From NCBI RefSeq assembly GCF_905171765.1, contig NC_053391.1, positions 187,808,559 to 187,872,558 of the forward strand: a stretch of 64,000 nt of DNA, written 5' to 3'. This stretch comes from Bufo bufo. Its lineage: Eukaryota; Chordata; Amphibia; Anura; Bufonidae. Below, piece after piece: positions 1-10,930 of this stretch (within the stretch, counting starts at the first letter, position 1; every line of letters begins with the position of its first letter). The translations under genes and the position numbers were made by a program. The notes beneath the pieces were generated by a model. That model worked only from the letters and a program-made list of their open reading frames with translations, had not been told where the DNA came from and did no database searches.

Positions 1-200
1 GCAAAAAGCGCAGCATGCTGCGGTATTTTCTCCGGCCATAAAACGTTCCGTTCCGGAACTGAAGACATCCTGATGCATCCTGAATGGATTTCACTCGATT
101 CAGAATGCATTAGGATAAAACTGATCAGGATTCTTCTGGCATAGAGCCCCGACGACGGAACTCTATGCCGGAAGAAAAGAACGCAAGTGTGAAAGAGCCC
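1..200. mobile_element. Right part of a PIF/Harbinger-type MITE, cut by the window edge
   Basis: The end GTGTGAAAGAGCCC is followed by TAA at 201-203. The internal text (a GCAGCATGCTGCGG hairpin, then a stretch ending near CGCAAGTGTGAAAG) matches the right half of the complete copy at 23943-24376. That copy has the 3 bp TTA target duplication typical of PIF/Harbinger. The left end lies outside the window. Family assignment rests on terminal sequence and duplication size only, because no transposase is present. Confidence 0.7.
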
Positions 201-213
201 TAACTCCGCACAA

Positions 214-532
214 TTGAAAGGTGCTGCCCTCAGAGAAGTGAAATCTTGGCCCAGCTCAGAGAGAAAAACCCTGAGGAGATATTTGGACGACTCTACACCA
301 CTTTTGAACCCAGGACTGTGTCAGAGGTCAAGGTGAGATTCTTCAGCAAGAGACAGCAGCCTGGTGAGTCACTTAGAGACTTTGCATTGCCCTTACAGGA
401 AACTCTGCGTGCTGTTATACAGGTAGACCCCCATAAAGAAGAGGATCAAGATAAAACACTAAAAGAACAATTCATTGAAGGTGTTAGGACAGAAACCTTA
501 AAATGCCAGTTAACCACCTCAGCTTCCCTAGC
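214..532 (+). pseudogene. Gag fragment of element A (first part)
   Basis: The reading starts in one frame near 214 (a GAALREV-type gag motif) and shifts to the frame open from 246 to 536. That frame holds a helix-rich retrotransposon gag segment containing PGESLRDFALPLQE, a pattern typical of Ty3/gypsy gag and of gag-derived PNMA/ZCCHC genes. It has no proper start codon. The frame changes again near 500 and the reading is cut by the TTAA element. It would have formed the virus-like particle shell. This is a remnant, not a functional gene. Confidence 0.65.
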
Positions 533-536
533 TTAA

Positions 537-1020
537 ACACCCTTAATGACCAGGCCACTTTTTACACTTCTGACCTACACTACTTTCACCGTTTATTGCT
601 CGGTCATGCAACTTACCACCCAAATGAATTTTACCTCCTTTTCTTCTCACTAATAGAGCTTTCATTTGGTGGTATTTCATTGCTGCTGACATTTTTACTT
701 TTTTTGTTATTAATCGAAATTTTACGTTTTTTTTTGCAAAAAAATGACATTTTTCACTTTCAGTTGTAAATTTTTTTTAAAAAAACGACATCCATATATA
801 AATTTCTCTCTAAATTTATTGCTCTACATGTCTTTGATAAAAAAAAAATGTTTGGGTAAAAAAAAAAATGGTTTGGGTAAAAGTTATAGCGTTTACAAAC
901 TATGGTACAAAAATGTGAATTTCCGCTTTTTGAAGCAGCTCTGACTTTCTGAGCACCTGTCATGTTTCCTGAGGTTCTACAATGCCCAGACAGTAGAAAA
1001 AACCCACAAATGACCCCATT
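537..1020. other. AT-rich left end of the TTAA element
   Basis: This part is strongly AT-rich with runs of T and A and no convincing coding potential. Short ORFs on both strands are low complexity. It starts with CTTAATGACCAGGCCAC just inside the TTAA, which looks like the element terminus. Confidence 0.55.
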
Positions 1021-3700
1021 TCGGAAAGTAGACACCCTAAGGTATTCGCTGATGGGCATAGTGAGTTCATAGAACTTTTTATTTTTTGTCACAAGTTAGC
1101 GGAAAATTATGATTTTTATTTTTCTTACAAAGTCTCATATTCCACTAACTTGTGACAAAAAATAAAAACTTCCATGAACTCACTATGCCCATCACGAAAT
1201 ACCTTGGGGTGTCTTCTTTCCAAAATGGGGTCACTTGTGGGGTAGTTATACTGCCCTGGCATTTTAGGGGCCCAAATGCGTGCGAAGTAGTTTGAAATCA
1301 AAATCTGTAAAAAATGGCCGGTGAAATCCGAAAGGTGCTCTTTGGAATGTGGGCCCCTTTGCCCACCTAGGCTGCAAAAAAGTGTCACACATGTGGTATT
1401 GCCGTACTCAGGAGAAGTTGGGCAATGTGTTTTGGGGTGTCATTCTACATATACCCATGCTGGGTGAGAGAAATATCTTGGCAAAAGACAACTTTTCCCA
1501 TTTTTTTATACAAAGTTGGCATTTGACCAAGATATTTATCTCACCCAGCATGGGTATATGTAAAATGACACCCCAAAACACATTGCCCAACTTCTCCTGA
1601 GTACGGCGATACCACATGTGTGACACTTTTTTGCAGCCTAGGTGGGCAAAGGGGCCCACATTCCAAAGAGCACCTTTCGGATTTCACCGGCCATTTTTTA
1701 CACATTTTGATTTCAAACTACTTACCACACATTAGGGCCCCTAGAATGCCAGGGCAGTATAACTACCCCACAAGTGACCCCATTTTGGAAAGAAGACACC
1801 CCAAGGTATTCCGTGAGGGGCATGGCGAGTTCCTAGAATTTTTTATTTTTTGTCACAAGTTAGCGGAAAATTATGATTTTTATTTTTTTTCTTACAAAGT
1901 CTCATATTCCACAAACTTGTGATAAAAAATAAAAATTTCCATGAACTCACTATGCCCATCACAAAATACCTGGGGGTGTCTTCTTTCCAAAATGGGGTCA
2001 CTTGTGGGGTAGTTATACTGCCCTGGCATTTTAGGGGCCCGAATGCGTGAGAAGTAGTTTGAAATCAAAATCTGTAAAAAATGGCCGGTGAAATCCGAAA
2101 GGTGCTCTTTGGAATGTGGGCCCCTTTGCCCACCTAGGCTGCAAAAAAGTGTCACACATCTGGTATTGCCGTACTCAGGAGAAGTTGGGCAATGTGTTTT
2201 GGGGTGTCATTTTACATATACCCATGCTGGGTGAGATAAATATCTCAGTCAAATGCCAACTTTGTATAAAAAAATGGGAAAAGTTGTATTTTGCCAAGAT
2301 ATTTCACTCACCCAGCATGGGTATATGTAAAATGACACCCCAAAACACATTGTCCAACTTCTCCTGAGTACGGGGATACCAGATGTGTGACACTTTTTTG
2401 CAGCCTAGGTGGGCAAAGGGGCCCACATTCCAAAGAGCACCTTTCGGATTTCACCGGCCATTTTTTACAGATTTTGATTTAAAACCACTTCTCACGCATT
2501 CGGCCCCTAAAATGCCAGGGCAGTATAACTACCCCACAAGTGACCCCATTTTGGAAAGAAGACACCCCAAGGTATTTCGTGATGGGCATAGTGAGTTCAT
2601 GAAAGTTTTTATTTTTTGTCACAAGTTAGTGGAATATGAGACTTTGTGAGAAAAAAAAATCATCATTTTCCGCTAACTTGTGACAAAAAATAAAAATTCT
2701 AGGAACTCGCCATGCCCCTCACGGAATACCTTGGGGTGTCTTCTTTCCAAAATGGGGTCACTTGTGGGGTAGTTATACTGCCCTGGCATTCTAGGGGCCC
2801 TAATGTGTGGTAAGTAGGTAAATGACCTGTGAAATCCGAAAGGTGCTCTTTGGAATGTGGGCCCCTTTGCCCACCTAGGCTGCAAAAAAGTGTCACACAT
2901 GTGGTACCGCCCTACTCAGGAGAAGTTGGGAAATGTGTTTTGGGGTGTCTTTTTACATATACTCATGCTGGGTGAGAGAAATATCTCGGCAAAAGACAAC
3001 TTTTCACATTTTTTATACAAAGTTGGCATTTGACCAAGATTTTTATCTCACCCAGCATGGGTATATGTAAAATGACACCCCAAAACACATTGCCCAACTT
3101 CTCCTGAGTACGGCGATACCAGATGTGTGACACTTTTTTGCAGCCTAGATGCGCAAAGGGGCCCACATTCCTTTTATGAGGGCATTTTTAGACATTTGGA
3201 TCCCAGACTTCTTCTCACGCTTTAGGGCCCCTAAAATGCCAGGGCAGTATAAATACCCCACATGTGACCCCATTTTGGAAAGAAGACACCCCAAGGTTTT
3301 CAATGAGGGGCATGGCGAGTTCATAGAATTTTTTTTTTTTTGGCACAAGTTAGCGGAAATTGATTTTTATTTTTTTTTCTCACAAAGTCTCCCTTTCCGC
3401 TAACTTGGGACAAAAATTTCAATCTTTCATGGACTCAATATGCCCCTCAGCGAATACCTTGGGGTGTCTTCTTTCCGAAATGGGGTCACATGTGGGGTAT
3501 TTATACTGCCCTGGCATTCTAGGGGCCCTAAAGCGTGAGAAGAAGTCTGGAATATAAATGTCTAAAAATTTTTACGCATTTGGATTCCGTGAGGGGTATG
3601 GTGAGTCCATGTGAGATTTTATTTTTTGACACAAGTTAGTGGAATATGAGACTTTGTAAGAAATAAAAAAGTAATTTCTGCTAACTTGGGCCAAAAAAAT
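1020..3700. repeat. Array of alternating inverted repeats, half-unit about 375 bp
   Basis: The same roughly 375 bp segment occurs about seven times with alternating orientation. Mirror axes fall near 1125, 1505, 1885, 2260, 2660, 3010 and 3370. Landmark strings such as CACCCAGCATGGGTATATG and GGGCCCCTTTGCCCACCTAGG appear with their reverse complements in turn. One full dimer is about 750 bp. All ORFs here, on both strands, are the same repeat read repeatedly and are not genes. Copies differ by scattered substitutions and small deletions, for example near 2820. Confidence 0.9.
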
Positions 3701-3705
3701 GTCTG

Positions 3706-4740
3706 AATGGAGCCTTACAGGGGGGGTGATCAATTACAAGGGGGTGATCAATGACAGGGGGGTGATCAATGACAGGGGGGTGATCAGGGAGTCTATATGG
3801 GGTGATCACCCCCTGTCATTGATCACCCCCCTATAAGGCTCCATTCAGATGTCCGTATGTGTTTTGCGGATCCGATCCCTGTATCCGTGGATCCGTAAAA
3901 AACATACGGACATCTGAATGCAGCCTTACAGGGGGGTGATCAATGACAGGGGGATGATCAGGGAGTCTATATGGGGTGATCACCCCCCTGTCATTGATCA
4001 CCCCCCTGTAAGGCTCCATTCAGACGTCCGTATGTGTTTTGCGGATCCGATCCATGTATCAGTGGATCCGTAAAAATCATACGGACGTCTGAATGGAGCC
4101 TTACAAGGGGGTGATCAATGACAGGGGGGTGATCAGGGAGTCTATATGGGGTGATCACCCCCCTGTCATTGATCACCCCCCTATAAGGCTCCATTCAGAT
4201 GTCCGTATGTGTTTTGTGGATCCGATCCATGTATCCGTGGATCCGTAAAAAACATACGGACATCTGAATGCAGCCTTACAGGGGGGTGATCAATGACAGG
4301 GGGGTGATCAATGACAGGAGGGTGATCAGGGAGTCTATATGGGGTGATCACCCCCCTGTCATTGATCACCCCCCCGTAAGGCTCCATTCAGACGTCCGTA
4401 TGTGTTTTGCGGATCCGATCAATGTATCAGTGGATCCGTAAAAATCATACGGACGTCTGAATGGAGCCTTACAAGGGGGTGATCAATGACAGGGGGGTGA
4501 TCAATGACAGGGGGGTGATCAGGGAGTCTATATGGGGTGATCACCCCCCTGTCATTGATCACCCCCCTATAAGGCTCCATTCAGATGTCCGTATGTGTTT
4601 TGCGGATCCGATCCATGTATCCGTGGATCCATAAAAAAAACATACGGACATCTGAATGCAGCCTTACAGGGGGGTGATCAATGACAGGGGGGTGATCAAT
4701 GACAGGGGGGTGATCAGGGAGTCTATATGGGGTGATCAGG
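3706..4740. repeat. Satellite of 175-193 bp units containing two hairpins per unit
   Basis: The landmark TAAGGCTCCATTCAGA recurs near 3835, 4011, 4185, 4378 and 4571, giving spacings of about 175, 175, 193 and 193. The difference equals one extra copy of the roughly 19 bp piece TGATCAATGACAGGGGGG. Each unit holds one hairpin of TGATCACCCCCCTGTCATT type and a second hairpin built on CCATTCAGACGTCCGTATG and its complement. The second hairpin is bounded by TAA and TTA, like the Harbinger-type MITEs elsewhere in the window. Confidence 0.9.
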
Positions 4741-5116
4741 GGTTAATAAGGGGTTAATAAGTGACGGGGGGTGTAGTGTAGTGTGGTGCTTGGTGCTACT
4801 TATTACTGAGCTACCTGTGTCCTCTGGTGGTCGATCCAAACAAAAGGGACCACCAGAGGACCAGGTAGCAGGTATATTAGACGCTGTTATCAAAACAGCG
4901 TCTAATATACCTGTTAGGGGTAAAAAAAATCGCATCTCCAGCCTGCCAGCGAACGATCGCCGCTGGCAGGCTGGAGATCCACTCGCTTACCTTCCGATCC
5001 TGTGAACGCGCGCGCACAGGAAATCTCGCGTCTCGCGAGATGACGCATATATGCGTGACTGTGCGCAGGGCTGCCGCCTCCGGAACGCGATCCTGCGTTA
5101 GGCGGTCCGGAGGCGG
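4741..5116. repeat. Cluster of GC-rich hairpins forming the right end of the TTAA element
   Basis: Successive perfect or near-perfect inverted repeats are visible: CCTCTGGTGGTC with GACCACCAGAGG, GTATATTAGACGCTGTT with its complement, ATCTCCAGCCTGCCAGCG with its complement, then CGCGAGA and CCGCCTCCGG pairs. The last ends at the TTAA of 5117-5120. Such terminal hairpin clusters are common in non-autonomous DNA transposons. No coding function is seen. Confidence 0.8.
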
Positions 5117-5120
5117 TTAA

Positions 5121-5570
5121 AAATGTTAGCTGCACAGCACCCAAGTTCTACCGTCCTAAACTTCAAAGAGCTAGCTATCAGTATTCTGGGGAAATACCCA
5201 CAACCAGAACCTGCTAGGACTGCTGAAATGTCTGTCCATAAGCCAACTATATCTCCAAAATCCCAAGCTCCGGTTCCTGATGCAGTCGCTGCCTTGACAG
5301 AACAAGTTAACTTCTTAACCAAAAGTCTGGAGAAAGTATGGCAAAAACTAGAACAGTGGGAGAAAGCATTAATGCTGGAGGATGAGACACTGTCACCAAG
5401 GAAACATTTCGCTCCTGATTTTAAAGAGACTTATGCCAGAAACCCTGGTAGACGTCCCACTGAACGCTTTAATGAGCCGAAGCGACCCATTTGTAGGTAG
5501 TGTCACAAGCCTGGTCATACAGAAATGATGTACTGGCAGTTAAAGAGGTCGACCCCCGAGGCCAAGGACC
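5121..5570 (+). pseudogene. Gag fragment of element A (C-terminal part with degenerate zinc knuckle)
   Basis: The frame from 5123 to 5500 contains a coiled-coil-like stretch (LTEQVNFLTKSLEKVWQK) and a basic tail. Next comes a CCHC knuckle broken by a stop between the first two cysteines, with the last cysteine replaced by tyrosine (CHKPGHTEMMYW). The knuckle normally binds genomic RNA. Stop and substitution together show that it is inactive. Confidence 0.65.
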
Positions 5571-5620
5571 ACCTCTCGGGAGGTAGAGCAGTAGGTCCAG
5601 AAGATCCCAGCTGGATGCCC

Positions 5621-6185
5621 AGATATGTGGGCTCCCGTCCAGAAGTGGTTCTCCGAATCAATGGGGTTCCCTTTGTTGCCTTATTGCAGTGTTTCCCAAC
5701 CAGTGTGCCTCCAGCTGTTGCAAAACTACAACTCCCAGCATGCCCGGACAGCCTTTGGCTATGTGGGCATGCTGGGAGTTGTAGTTTTGCAACAGCTGGA
5801 GGCACACTGGTTGGGAAACACTGCCTTATTGGACACTGGATCCCAAGTCACAACTATCCGACAGACTGTCTTTGAGGAATACTGGGACCAAAACCATCTG
5901 ACACAGCCACCAGAATCCTGGCTTAGCATTTTAGCCATCAATGGCAAACCTGTGCCAGTGCATGGGTACTGGGAACCAACTCTTCAAGTGGGAGGAACCA
6001 CACTACAAGGTATTATTGTTGTGCAAGTTAGGGAAGATAACAACCCTCCAGTAGTCCTAGGAATTAACGTCCTTAGGAACTGCTATACTGAAACACTTGA
6101 AGCTTTGCACAAGTCTATGCCTACCGCTTCACCTGCCTCCAAAAAGGTGATACAACAGACCATACGTGTATTAAGTGCACAATAA
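5621..6185 (+). pseudogene. Aspartic protease remnant of element A
   Basis: Downstream of the MITE the frame opens with ALLDTGSQVTTI, which carries the DTG catalytic triad of retroviral-type aspartic proteases. A flap-like region follows, then VVLGINVL, the usual hydrophobic C-terminal strand. The upstream strand (VVLRINGVPFVALL) lies left of the MITE in another frame. The enzyme would have matured Gag-Pol. It is interrupted and inactive. Confidence 0.75.
5687..5823. mobile_element. 137 bp hAT-type MITE inside the protease of element A
   Basis: The terminal inverted repeats are perfect: CAGTGTTTCCCAACCA at 5687-5702 and its complement at 5808-5823. The inner arms (GTTGCAAAACTACAACTCCC and complement) make it one long hairpin. 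The flanks CCTTATTG at 5679-5686 and 5824-5831 form a perfect 8 bp target duplication, the hAT hallmark. The insertion shifts the protease reading frame. A cousin of 133 bp lies at 36434-36566 and a half copy at 20521-20583. Confidence 0.93.
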
Positions 6186-7090
6186 GAAAGGAGAGTTTTG
6201 CCGAGCCTGTATTAAAGATAACCAACCAGTAATCCTGAAACCCAATGCTTAAACACTCCTATGGTGCCGAGCTGCCCTTGGAGTCCAAGGTCAGGATTAT
6301 CAAGCCCTGGTAGAACCCATCAACCTGGAGGGCCATCCTCTAGTCCAAGCTGCAAGAAGCCTAGTGACTGTTTCTCAAGGTAAAGTGCTGATTCGTCTCC
6401 TGAACTTAGGTAGTAACAGTATAACTTTGACCAAGCATTGCCCTGTTGCCCAATTATTACAAGTCACTTTTCAAGATGTTATCAGTGTACCTGCAGCTAC
6501 AACTGAACTACTGAAAAGCTGAATACTCCAAAGACATCTTGGTGGACAGAACTCCATGTGGGAGATGCTTCTACACCTGAGGAACAAATTGAAGGAGTCT
6601 TAAATTACTACCCCTATGGGCCTATTTGAATTTAACTATATGCCGTTTGGACTTTGCAATGCACCTGGAAGTTTCCAAAGATTAATGGAATGCTGTTTAG
6701 GCCACAAGAACTTTGAAACAGTTTTGTTATACCTAGATGATGTCATCATCTAATCTAAATCCTATGAAGACCACTTAAAACATCTTGCAGAAGTTTTTTA
6801 AGTCCTCATCAAGCACGGACTCAAGATCAAACCCTCTAAGTGCTACCTACTGAATCCAGAAGTACCTGGGACATATTGTCATTTCTGAAGGTGTTAAGCC
6901 AGATCCAGAGAAGATAGCCGCAGTCCGGAATTGGCCTACTCCTACCACATTAAAAGAGGTGAGAAGTTTTCTTAGTTTTGCAGGATACTACAGACGTTTT
7001 ATCCCTCAATTCGCCCAGATTGCTGAACCGATACAAGAACTCCTAAAAAGACATCCCAAGAAGTATCAGAAAGCCCAGATACCGATCGAG
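6186..7090 (+). pseudogene. Reverse transcriptase remnant of element A with internal deletion
   Basis: Several frames together show RT palm and thumb motifs: YMPFGLCNAPGSFQRLM near 6640-6695, a YLDDVI catalytic motif near 6729-6746, and an SFLSFAGYYRRFIPQFA connection near 6964-7015. The fingers region is absent. The linker after protease (ending near 6609) runs straight into the middle of RT, which implies a deletion. Stops are frequent. The enzyme would have copied element RNA into DNA. Confidence 0.7.
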
Positions 7091-7540
7091 TAAAATGACG
7101 ACAGAGATATCGCTTTCCAACTCCTGAAGAAAAAGTTGACCGATCCACCTGTCTTAGGCTATCCAGATTTCCAACAGCCATTCCATCTCTACACTGATGC
7201 CAGTAAGAAAGTCCTGGGAGCTTTCCTGTCTCAACTCCAAGAAGGTAAAGAGAGAGTAATTGCTTATGCTAGCAGATCTCTTAGAGGTGCTGAGAAAAAT
7301 GACCAGAACTACAGTTCCTTCAAGCTGGAATTCCTCGCACTTGTGTGGGCTGTCCCTGAAAAATTTAAAGACTACCTCACTGCAACACCATTTGTGGCCT
7401 ATACTGATAACAACCCACTGGCACACTTCAACACAGCCAAGTTAGGAGCCTTAGAACAGATGGGCCTCACGTCTTGCCAACTACAACTTCATGGTCAAGT
7501 ACAGAACAGGCAAGTCAAATGAAAATGCAGACGCCTTATC
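7091..7540 (+). pseudogene. RNase H remnant of element A
   Basis: The open stretch 7136-7522 holds FHLYTDASKKVLGAFLSQ (first acidic site), a VIAYASRSL strand, a KLEFLALVWAV helix with the second acidic residue, and VAYTDNNPLAHF with the third. These are the ordered motifs of Ty3/gypsy RNase H, which degrades RNA in RNA-DNA hybrids. The frame is lost at the end, where the sequence passes to the integrase linker in another frame. Confidence 0.8.
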
Positions 7541-8990
7541 TCATCTGCCTACCACAGAAGACCCTACTGAACAGGAAGACAATTGGGAAGAAGTAGAGAT
7601 GCTGGCTTTCTATAAACATTTTGCTCAACAAGATGCTATCACCATCAAAGGCCAAGGTAAAGAAGTCCTCAGCTTCCAACAGCAGAGAAATCCAGAACCC
7701 CAAGTGGAGAAACAAAGATGGATCAAATTGCAAGCAGAGAGCAGAGTATTAGGTGAGCTACAAGACTTCTTTACTAGTGGAAGAACACCAAAAAGAATCT
7801 GCAAAAAGAATGCAAGTCTAGAGCTGCTCAAGCTATGGAGACACAGAAAGCAACTCTTCATGCAAAAGGGACTAATAATGAGAAGAACCCTAGATCCCAT
7901 CACAAATGATCGGCTGTATCAAATTATAGTGCTGCGCCGAGATGCCATAATTGTCCTCGAAATGTACCACGACAGGTCAGGACACTTTGGTGTACAAAAA
8001 ACAGAAGCTACCATCCTCCGAAGATTTTATTGGGTTGGAATGAGAGAAGATATTGAAAATTGGTATTGAGAATGTTCTACTTGGGCCATTGGAAGAAGTG
8101 AAAGACATGACCAAAGAGCACCATTACATCCCATCATAAGCAAAACACCTCTAGAAATAGTGGCCATTGATCACGTAAAGCTAGAACCAAGTCGCTCAGG
8201 ATATACCTACGCCATGACAATAATTGATCACTACACCAAATTTGTAGTAGCTTTACCTGTTAAAGACTTGTCAGCCAAAACAACCGCAAATGTTTTCTGG
8301 AAGAATTTCCTGTTGCACTATGGATACCCTGAAAAAATTCTCACAGATCAAGGATCTGTCTTTGAATCCCAACTCTTCTATGAACTATGTTCACTTCACA
8401 ATTGTCAGAAGATGAGAACAACAGCGTATCACCCTCAAGGTAACAGACTTTGCGAAAAAATGAACCAAACCTTGATTGAGATGTTGAGAGCTGAACCACC
8501 TGCTAAAATAACTGGCCAACTCTACTACCTCAATTAATGTATATTTAAAACAAAACCATCCATTGTTCTACGGGATACACTCCATATTACCTTAAGTTTG
8601 GCCGTCAAGGAAGATTACCTTCAGATCTCACCTTGGATGTACAAGTTCCAGATTCCATCAATCCTCTACCACAAACTGATATGGTCAGTGAACATCAAAA
8701 ACGCCTAGCTGATGCCCAAGAGATTGTTCAGATTCGAATGGCGAATGTACGCCAAAAACAACAGAAAGACTATGATCAGTCTGCAAAAGCAGAACCTTTA
8801 AGAATTGGTAACCATGTGTGGCTGAAAAATAATCATCGCACCAGTAAACTACATAGTAAATGGGAAAGAGAACCCTACGTCATCACAGCTATTCCCAGTT
8901 CTGAGACGAAATCGACGAAATCACCAAGGAGAACAGAGCACCACAAAGAGTGCATCGAAACCGTCTCAAGCTGTGTTTGAAGGAAGAAGC
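7541..8990 (+). pseudogene. Integrase remnant of element A
   Basis: The N-terminal zinc-binding domain is visible near 7960-8110, where HDRSGHFG supplies the histidine pair and the cysteine pair is damaged (CSTWA). The catalytic core follows at 8160-8537 with aspartates in IDHVKLE and LTDQGSVF and the glutamate in HPQGNRLCEKMNQ. From 8633 to 8980 a GPY/F-like C-terminal segment is recognisable. Stops at 8068 and 8535 and frame changes make it non-functional. No chromodomain is seen. Confidence 0.8.
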
Positions 8991-9954
8991 TCCAATCCAA
9001 GAAGAAACTCCATCCACAGAGCAAGTGTCTGAAAAGTCATCTGATCCAGAGGAACCAACACAGTCTATTGCAAAACTATTATTGGAATCATATCCCCTAC
9101 AGTGGTTTCTTATGACTTAACTTTCTTGTTCCCGCCAAGACTAATACAGCCCCACTTCAGCCGGAAGAAGTACCTCGTGAAGGATCCTGAGAAGCTCAAG
9201 AAGTACCAAGTGACCTTGAACCAAGGCCTATAGAGCCACAGCTACATCGGAGATCCGACCGGACAGCAGCCGAGGAGGAGACTTCCAGCCCTTCCAGTTC
9301 AACTGTGATTACATGCTTGAATCATTTGGAGGTACACAGAGCCAGAGTAAGAGACTCATTGCTTTGATTATTTGCCTTGCTCTAAGTGACTCTGTAAGGA
9401 CTCCTTTGCCCTTGTTTTGCAACGTTCAAGTCATGTGCCCGAAGATGGACTTTGACGCACTAGAGCCCTCCGTGATGTTCTACAACCATTATTCTTCATG
9501 CCCTGTGAGCCTCCTGAGAAGTTTCCATTTTTGTTTTACATTATGGACTATCCTGGTCTTTACTGTTCGCTGTACCAGGTCAGCGCCCCCAGTTCCCCAG
9601 TTACAAGAGAAACTACGGCCCCTGTCACTCGTTTTATATTGTGATGCTCCTGATATAGATATGCCTAATCCAATTTTCTTACAGCCAAAGAAGAGAAACC
9701 ACAGGAAGGGGTTAATGGTATTGTGTATATGCATGCATGCTCTTTTTGTGTTTTTCAGGTGATGCATCATCGTGGCAAAAGTGCGTCGAAAGGGATGCAG
9801 TGTCCGGAAACACACTGCTTAATGTTGTGATTGTGTTTCATGTAAACTGTCCTTGTAAAGATGTTCTCATAAAGTTGCATAGGGAGTGGGAGGTTCTAAC
9901 AGGAAGAAGAAGGTCAGTGCGTGTGATGCCTGAGGATAACCTGCACTTCAGCTT
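8991..9954. other. Tail of element A and unrecognised sequence
   Basis: Up to about 9300 a charged, proline-rich reading suggests the end of the element A polyprotein with stops. Beyond 9300 I see no LTR, no repeat with clear ends, and no convincing gene. One ORF of 149 codons at 9313-9762 has no recognisable domain and ordinary composition for random sequence. Confidence 0.4.
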
Positions 9955-9959
9955 CAGGG

Positions 9960-10335
9960 CCGGACTGGCCTGTCGGGATACCAGGAAATTTCCCGGTAGG
10001 CCGGCAGGCCTGAGTGCCGCAAGGCCGCGGCCCTGGTGGCAAGTGGGGGCGGCCGGCGGCAGGGCACAGCAGCAGGAGATGAGCGCTTCCATTGTGGAAG
10101 CGCTCATCTCCATAGTCATCTGTATCGCCATCCTCAGGACGGCGATACAGATGTCTATGCTGCGGCAGGGGAGAGGTGTGTCCCCTCCTGTTCTTCTGAT
10201 TGGCTGCCGGCCTAGTGCTGGCAGCCTATCAGAGGCCGGTGCAGGCGGCGCGATGACGTCATCGCGCCGCCTGAGCCGTATAGCGAGGGACACAGGCCGG
10301 AAGCCAAGCCTGCATCGCATCGCTGGAGGTAAGTA
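9960..10335. repeat. GC-rich hairpins in the left part of the hAT-like element
   Basis: Inverted pairs are visible: GAGATGAGCGCTTCCA with its complement around 10077-10112, ATCTGTATCGCC with its complement around 10119-10153, and AGGCGGCGCGATGACG with its complement around 10244-10271. Overlapping ORFs on both strands here (for example 9838-10428) are by-products of the high GC content and are not supported as genes. Confidence 0.7.
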
Positions 10336-10385
10336 TAAGTGTTTTTTTTTTTGTTTTTTTTTATATGGGTACAATACTGGATCAT

Positions 10386-10930
10386 GATGGGGGGGCCTAC
10401 TGGCACATGATAAGGGGGCTACTGGCACATGATATGGGGGCTATTGGCACATGATATGGGGGCTATTGGCACATGATATGGGGGCTACTGGCACATAAGG
10501 GGGGCTACTGGCACATGATAAGGGGCGGCTACTGGCACATAAGGGGGGGTTACTGGCACATAATAAGGGGGGGTTATTGGCACATAAGGGGGGCTACTGG
10601 CACATAATATGGGGGGGCTCTGGCTGCTGGCACATGATGGTGGGGGGGGCTCTTATTACTGGCACATGATTGGGGGGCATCTTACTGGCACATGATTGGG
10701 GCATCTATGGGGGCACATCTTACTGGCACATGATCGGGGGCATCTATGGGGGCACATCTTACTGGCACATGATTGGGGGGCATCTATTGGGGCACATCTT
10801 ACTGGCACATGATTGGGGGGCACTATAGGGGCATCTACTGAGGCTAAAAAGAAGGGGTATTTTATATGGGGGGGTCTGTATAGGGGCATTTTATACTGGG
10901 ACATATTATAGTGGGGGGAAGGGGGGGAGG
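10386..10930. repeat. G-rich minisatellite with core CTACTGGCACATGAT
   Basis: About twenty degenerate copies of a 20-40 bp unit built from GGGGGCTACTGGCACATGATA are present. Further right the units become longer and include GGCATCTA and GGGGCACATCTT. The G-runs could form quadruplexes, but that is inference. ORFs on the minus strand here simply translate the repeat. Confidence 0.85.

Larger units (their letters stand above)
537..5116. mobile_element. 4.58 kb non-autonomous element flanked by TTAA, made of inverted repeats
   Basis: TTAA stands at 533-536 and again at 5117-5120. On either side is gag of element A, and removing the insert plus one TTAA restores gag continuity in one frame (the frame of 503-535 and 5123-5500). 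TTAA duplication is typical of piggyBac and Kolobok elements. There is no transposase. The body has three parts: an AT-rich left end, an array of alternating inverted units, and a satellite with GC-rich hairpins at the right end. The element at 30909-32957 has the same design and shares the core CCCCATTTTGGAAA, so they are probably distant relatives. Confidence 0.7.
204..9300 (+). mobile_element. Decayed Ty3/gypsy LTR retrotransposon (element A), interrupted by two DNA transposons
   Basis: The order of domains is gag, zinc knuckle, aspartic protease, RT, RNase H, integrase and integrase C-terminus, which is the Ty3/gypsy order. Every domain contains stops or frameshifts, so the copy is dead. 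A 4.6 kb TTAA-flanked element (537-5116) splits gag and a hAT MITE (5687-5823) splits protease. I could not identify LTRs at either edge. The left side begins inside gag next to an older MITE, so the copy looks 5' truncated. The right limit is approximate. Confidence 0.8.

Noticed and set aside
1125..3557. Many ORFs of 65-100 codons on both strands
   Set aside because: They are the same inverted repeat translated repeatedly; identical peptides appear on both strands.
3706..4740. Regular palindromic repeats that look CRISPR-like
   Set aside because: The repeats are 175-193 bp satellite units with no unique spacers, no cas genes and a vertebrate context.
9313..9762. 149-codon ORF with hydrophobic segments, considered as an env remnant
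   Set aside because: There is no signal peptide plus transmembrane pattern of an envelope, no cleavage motif, and no similarity I can name.
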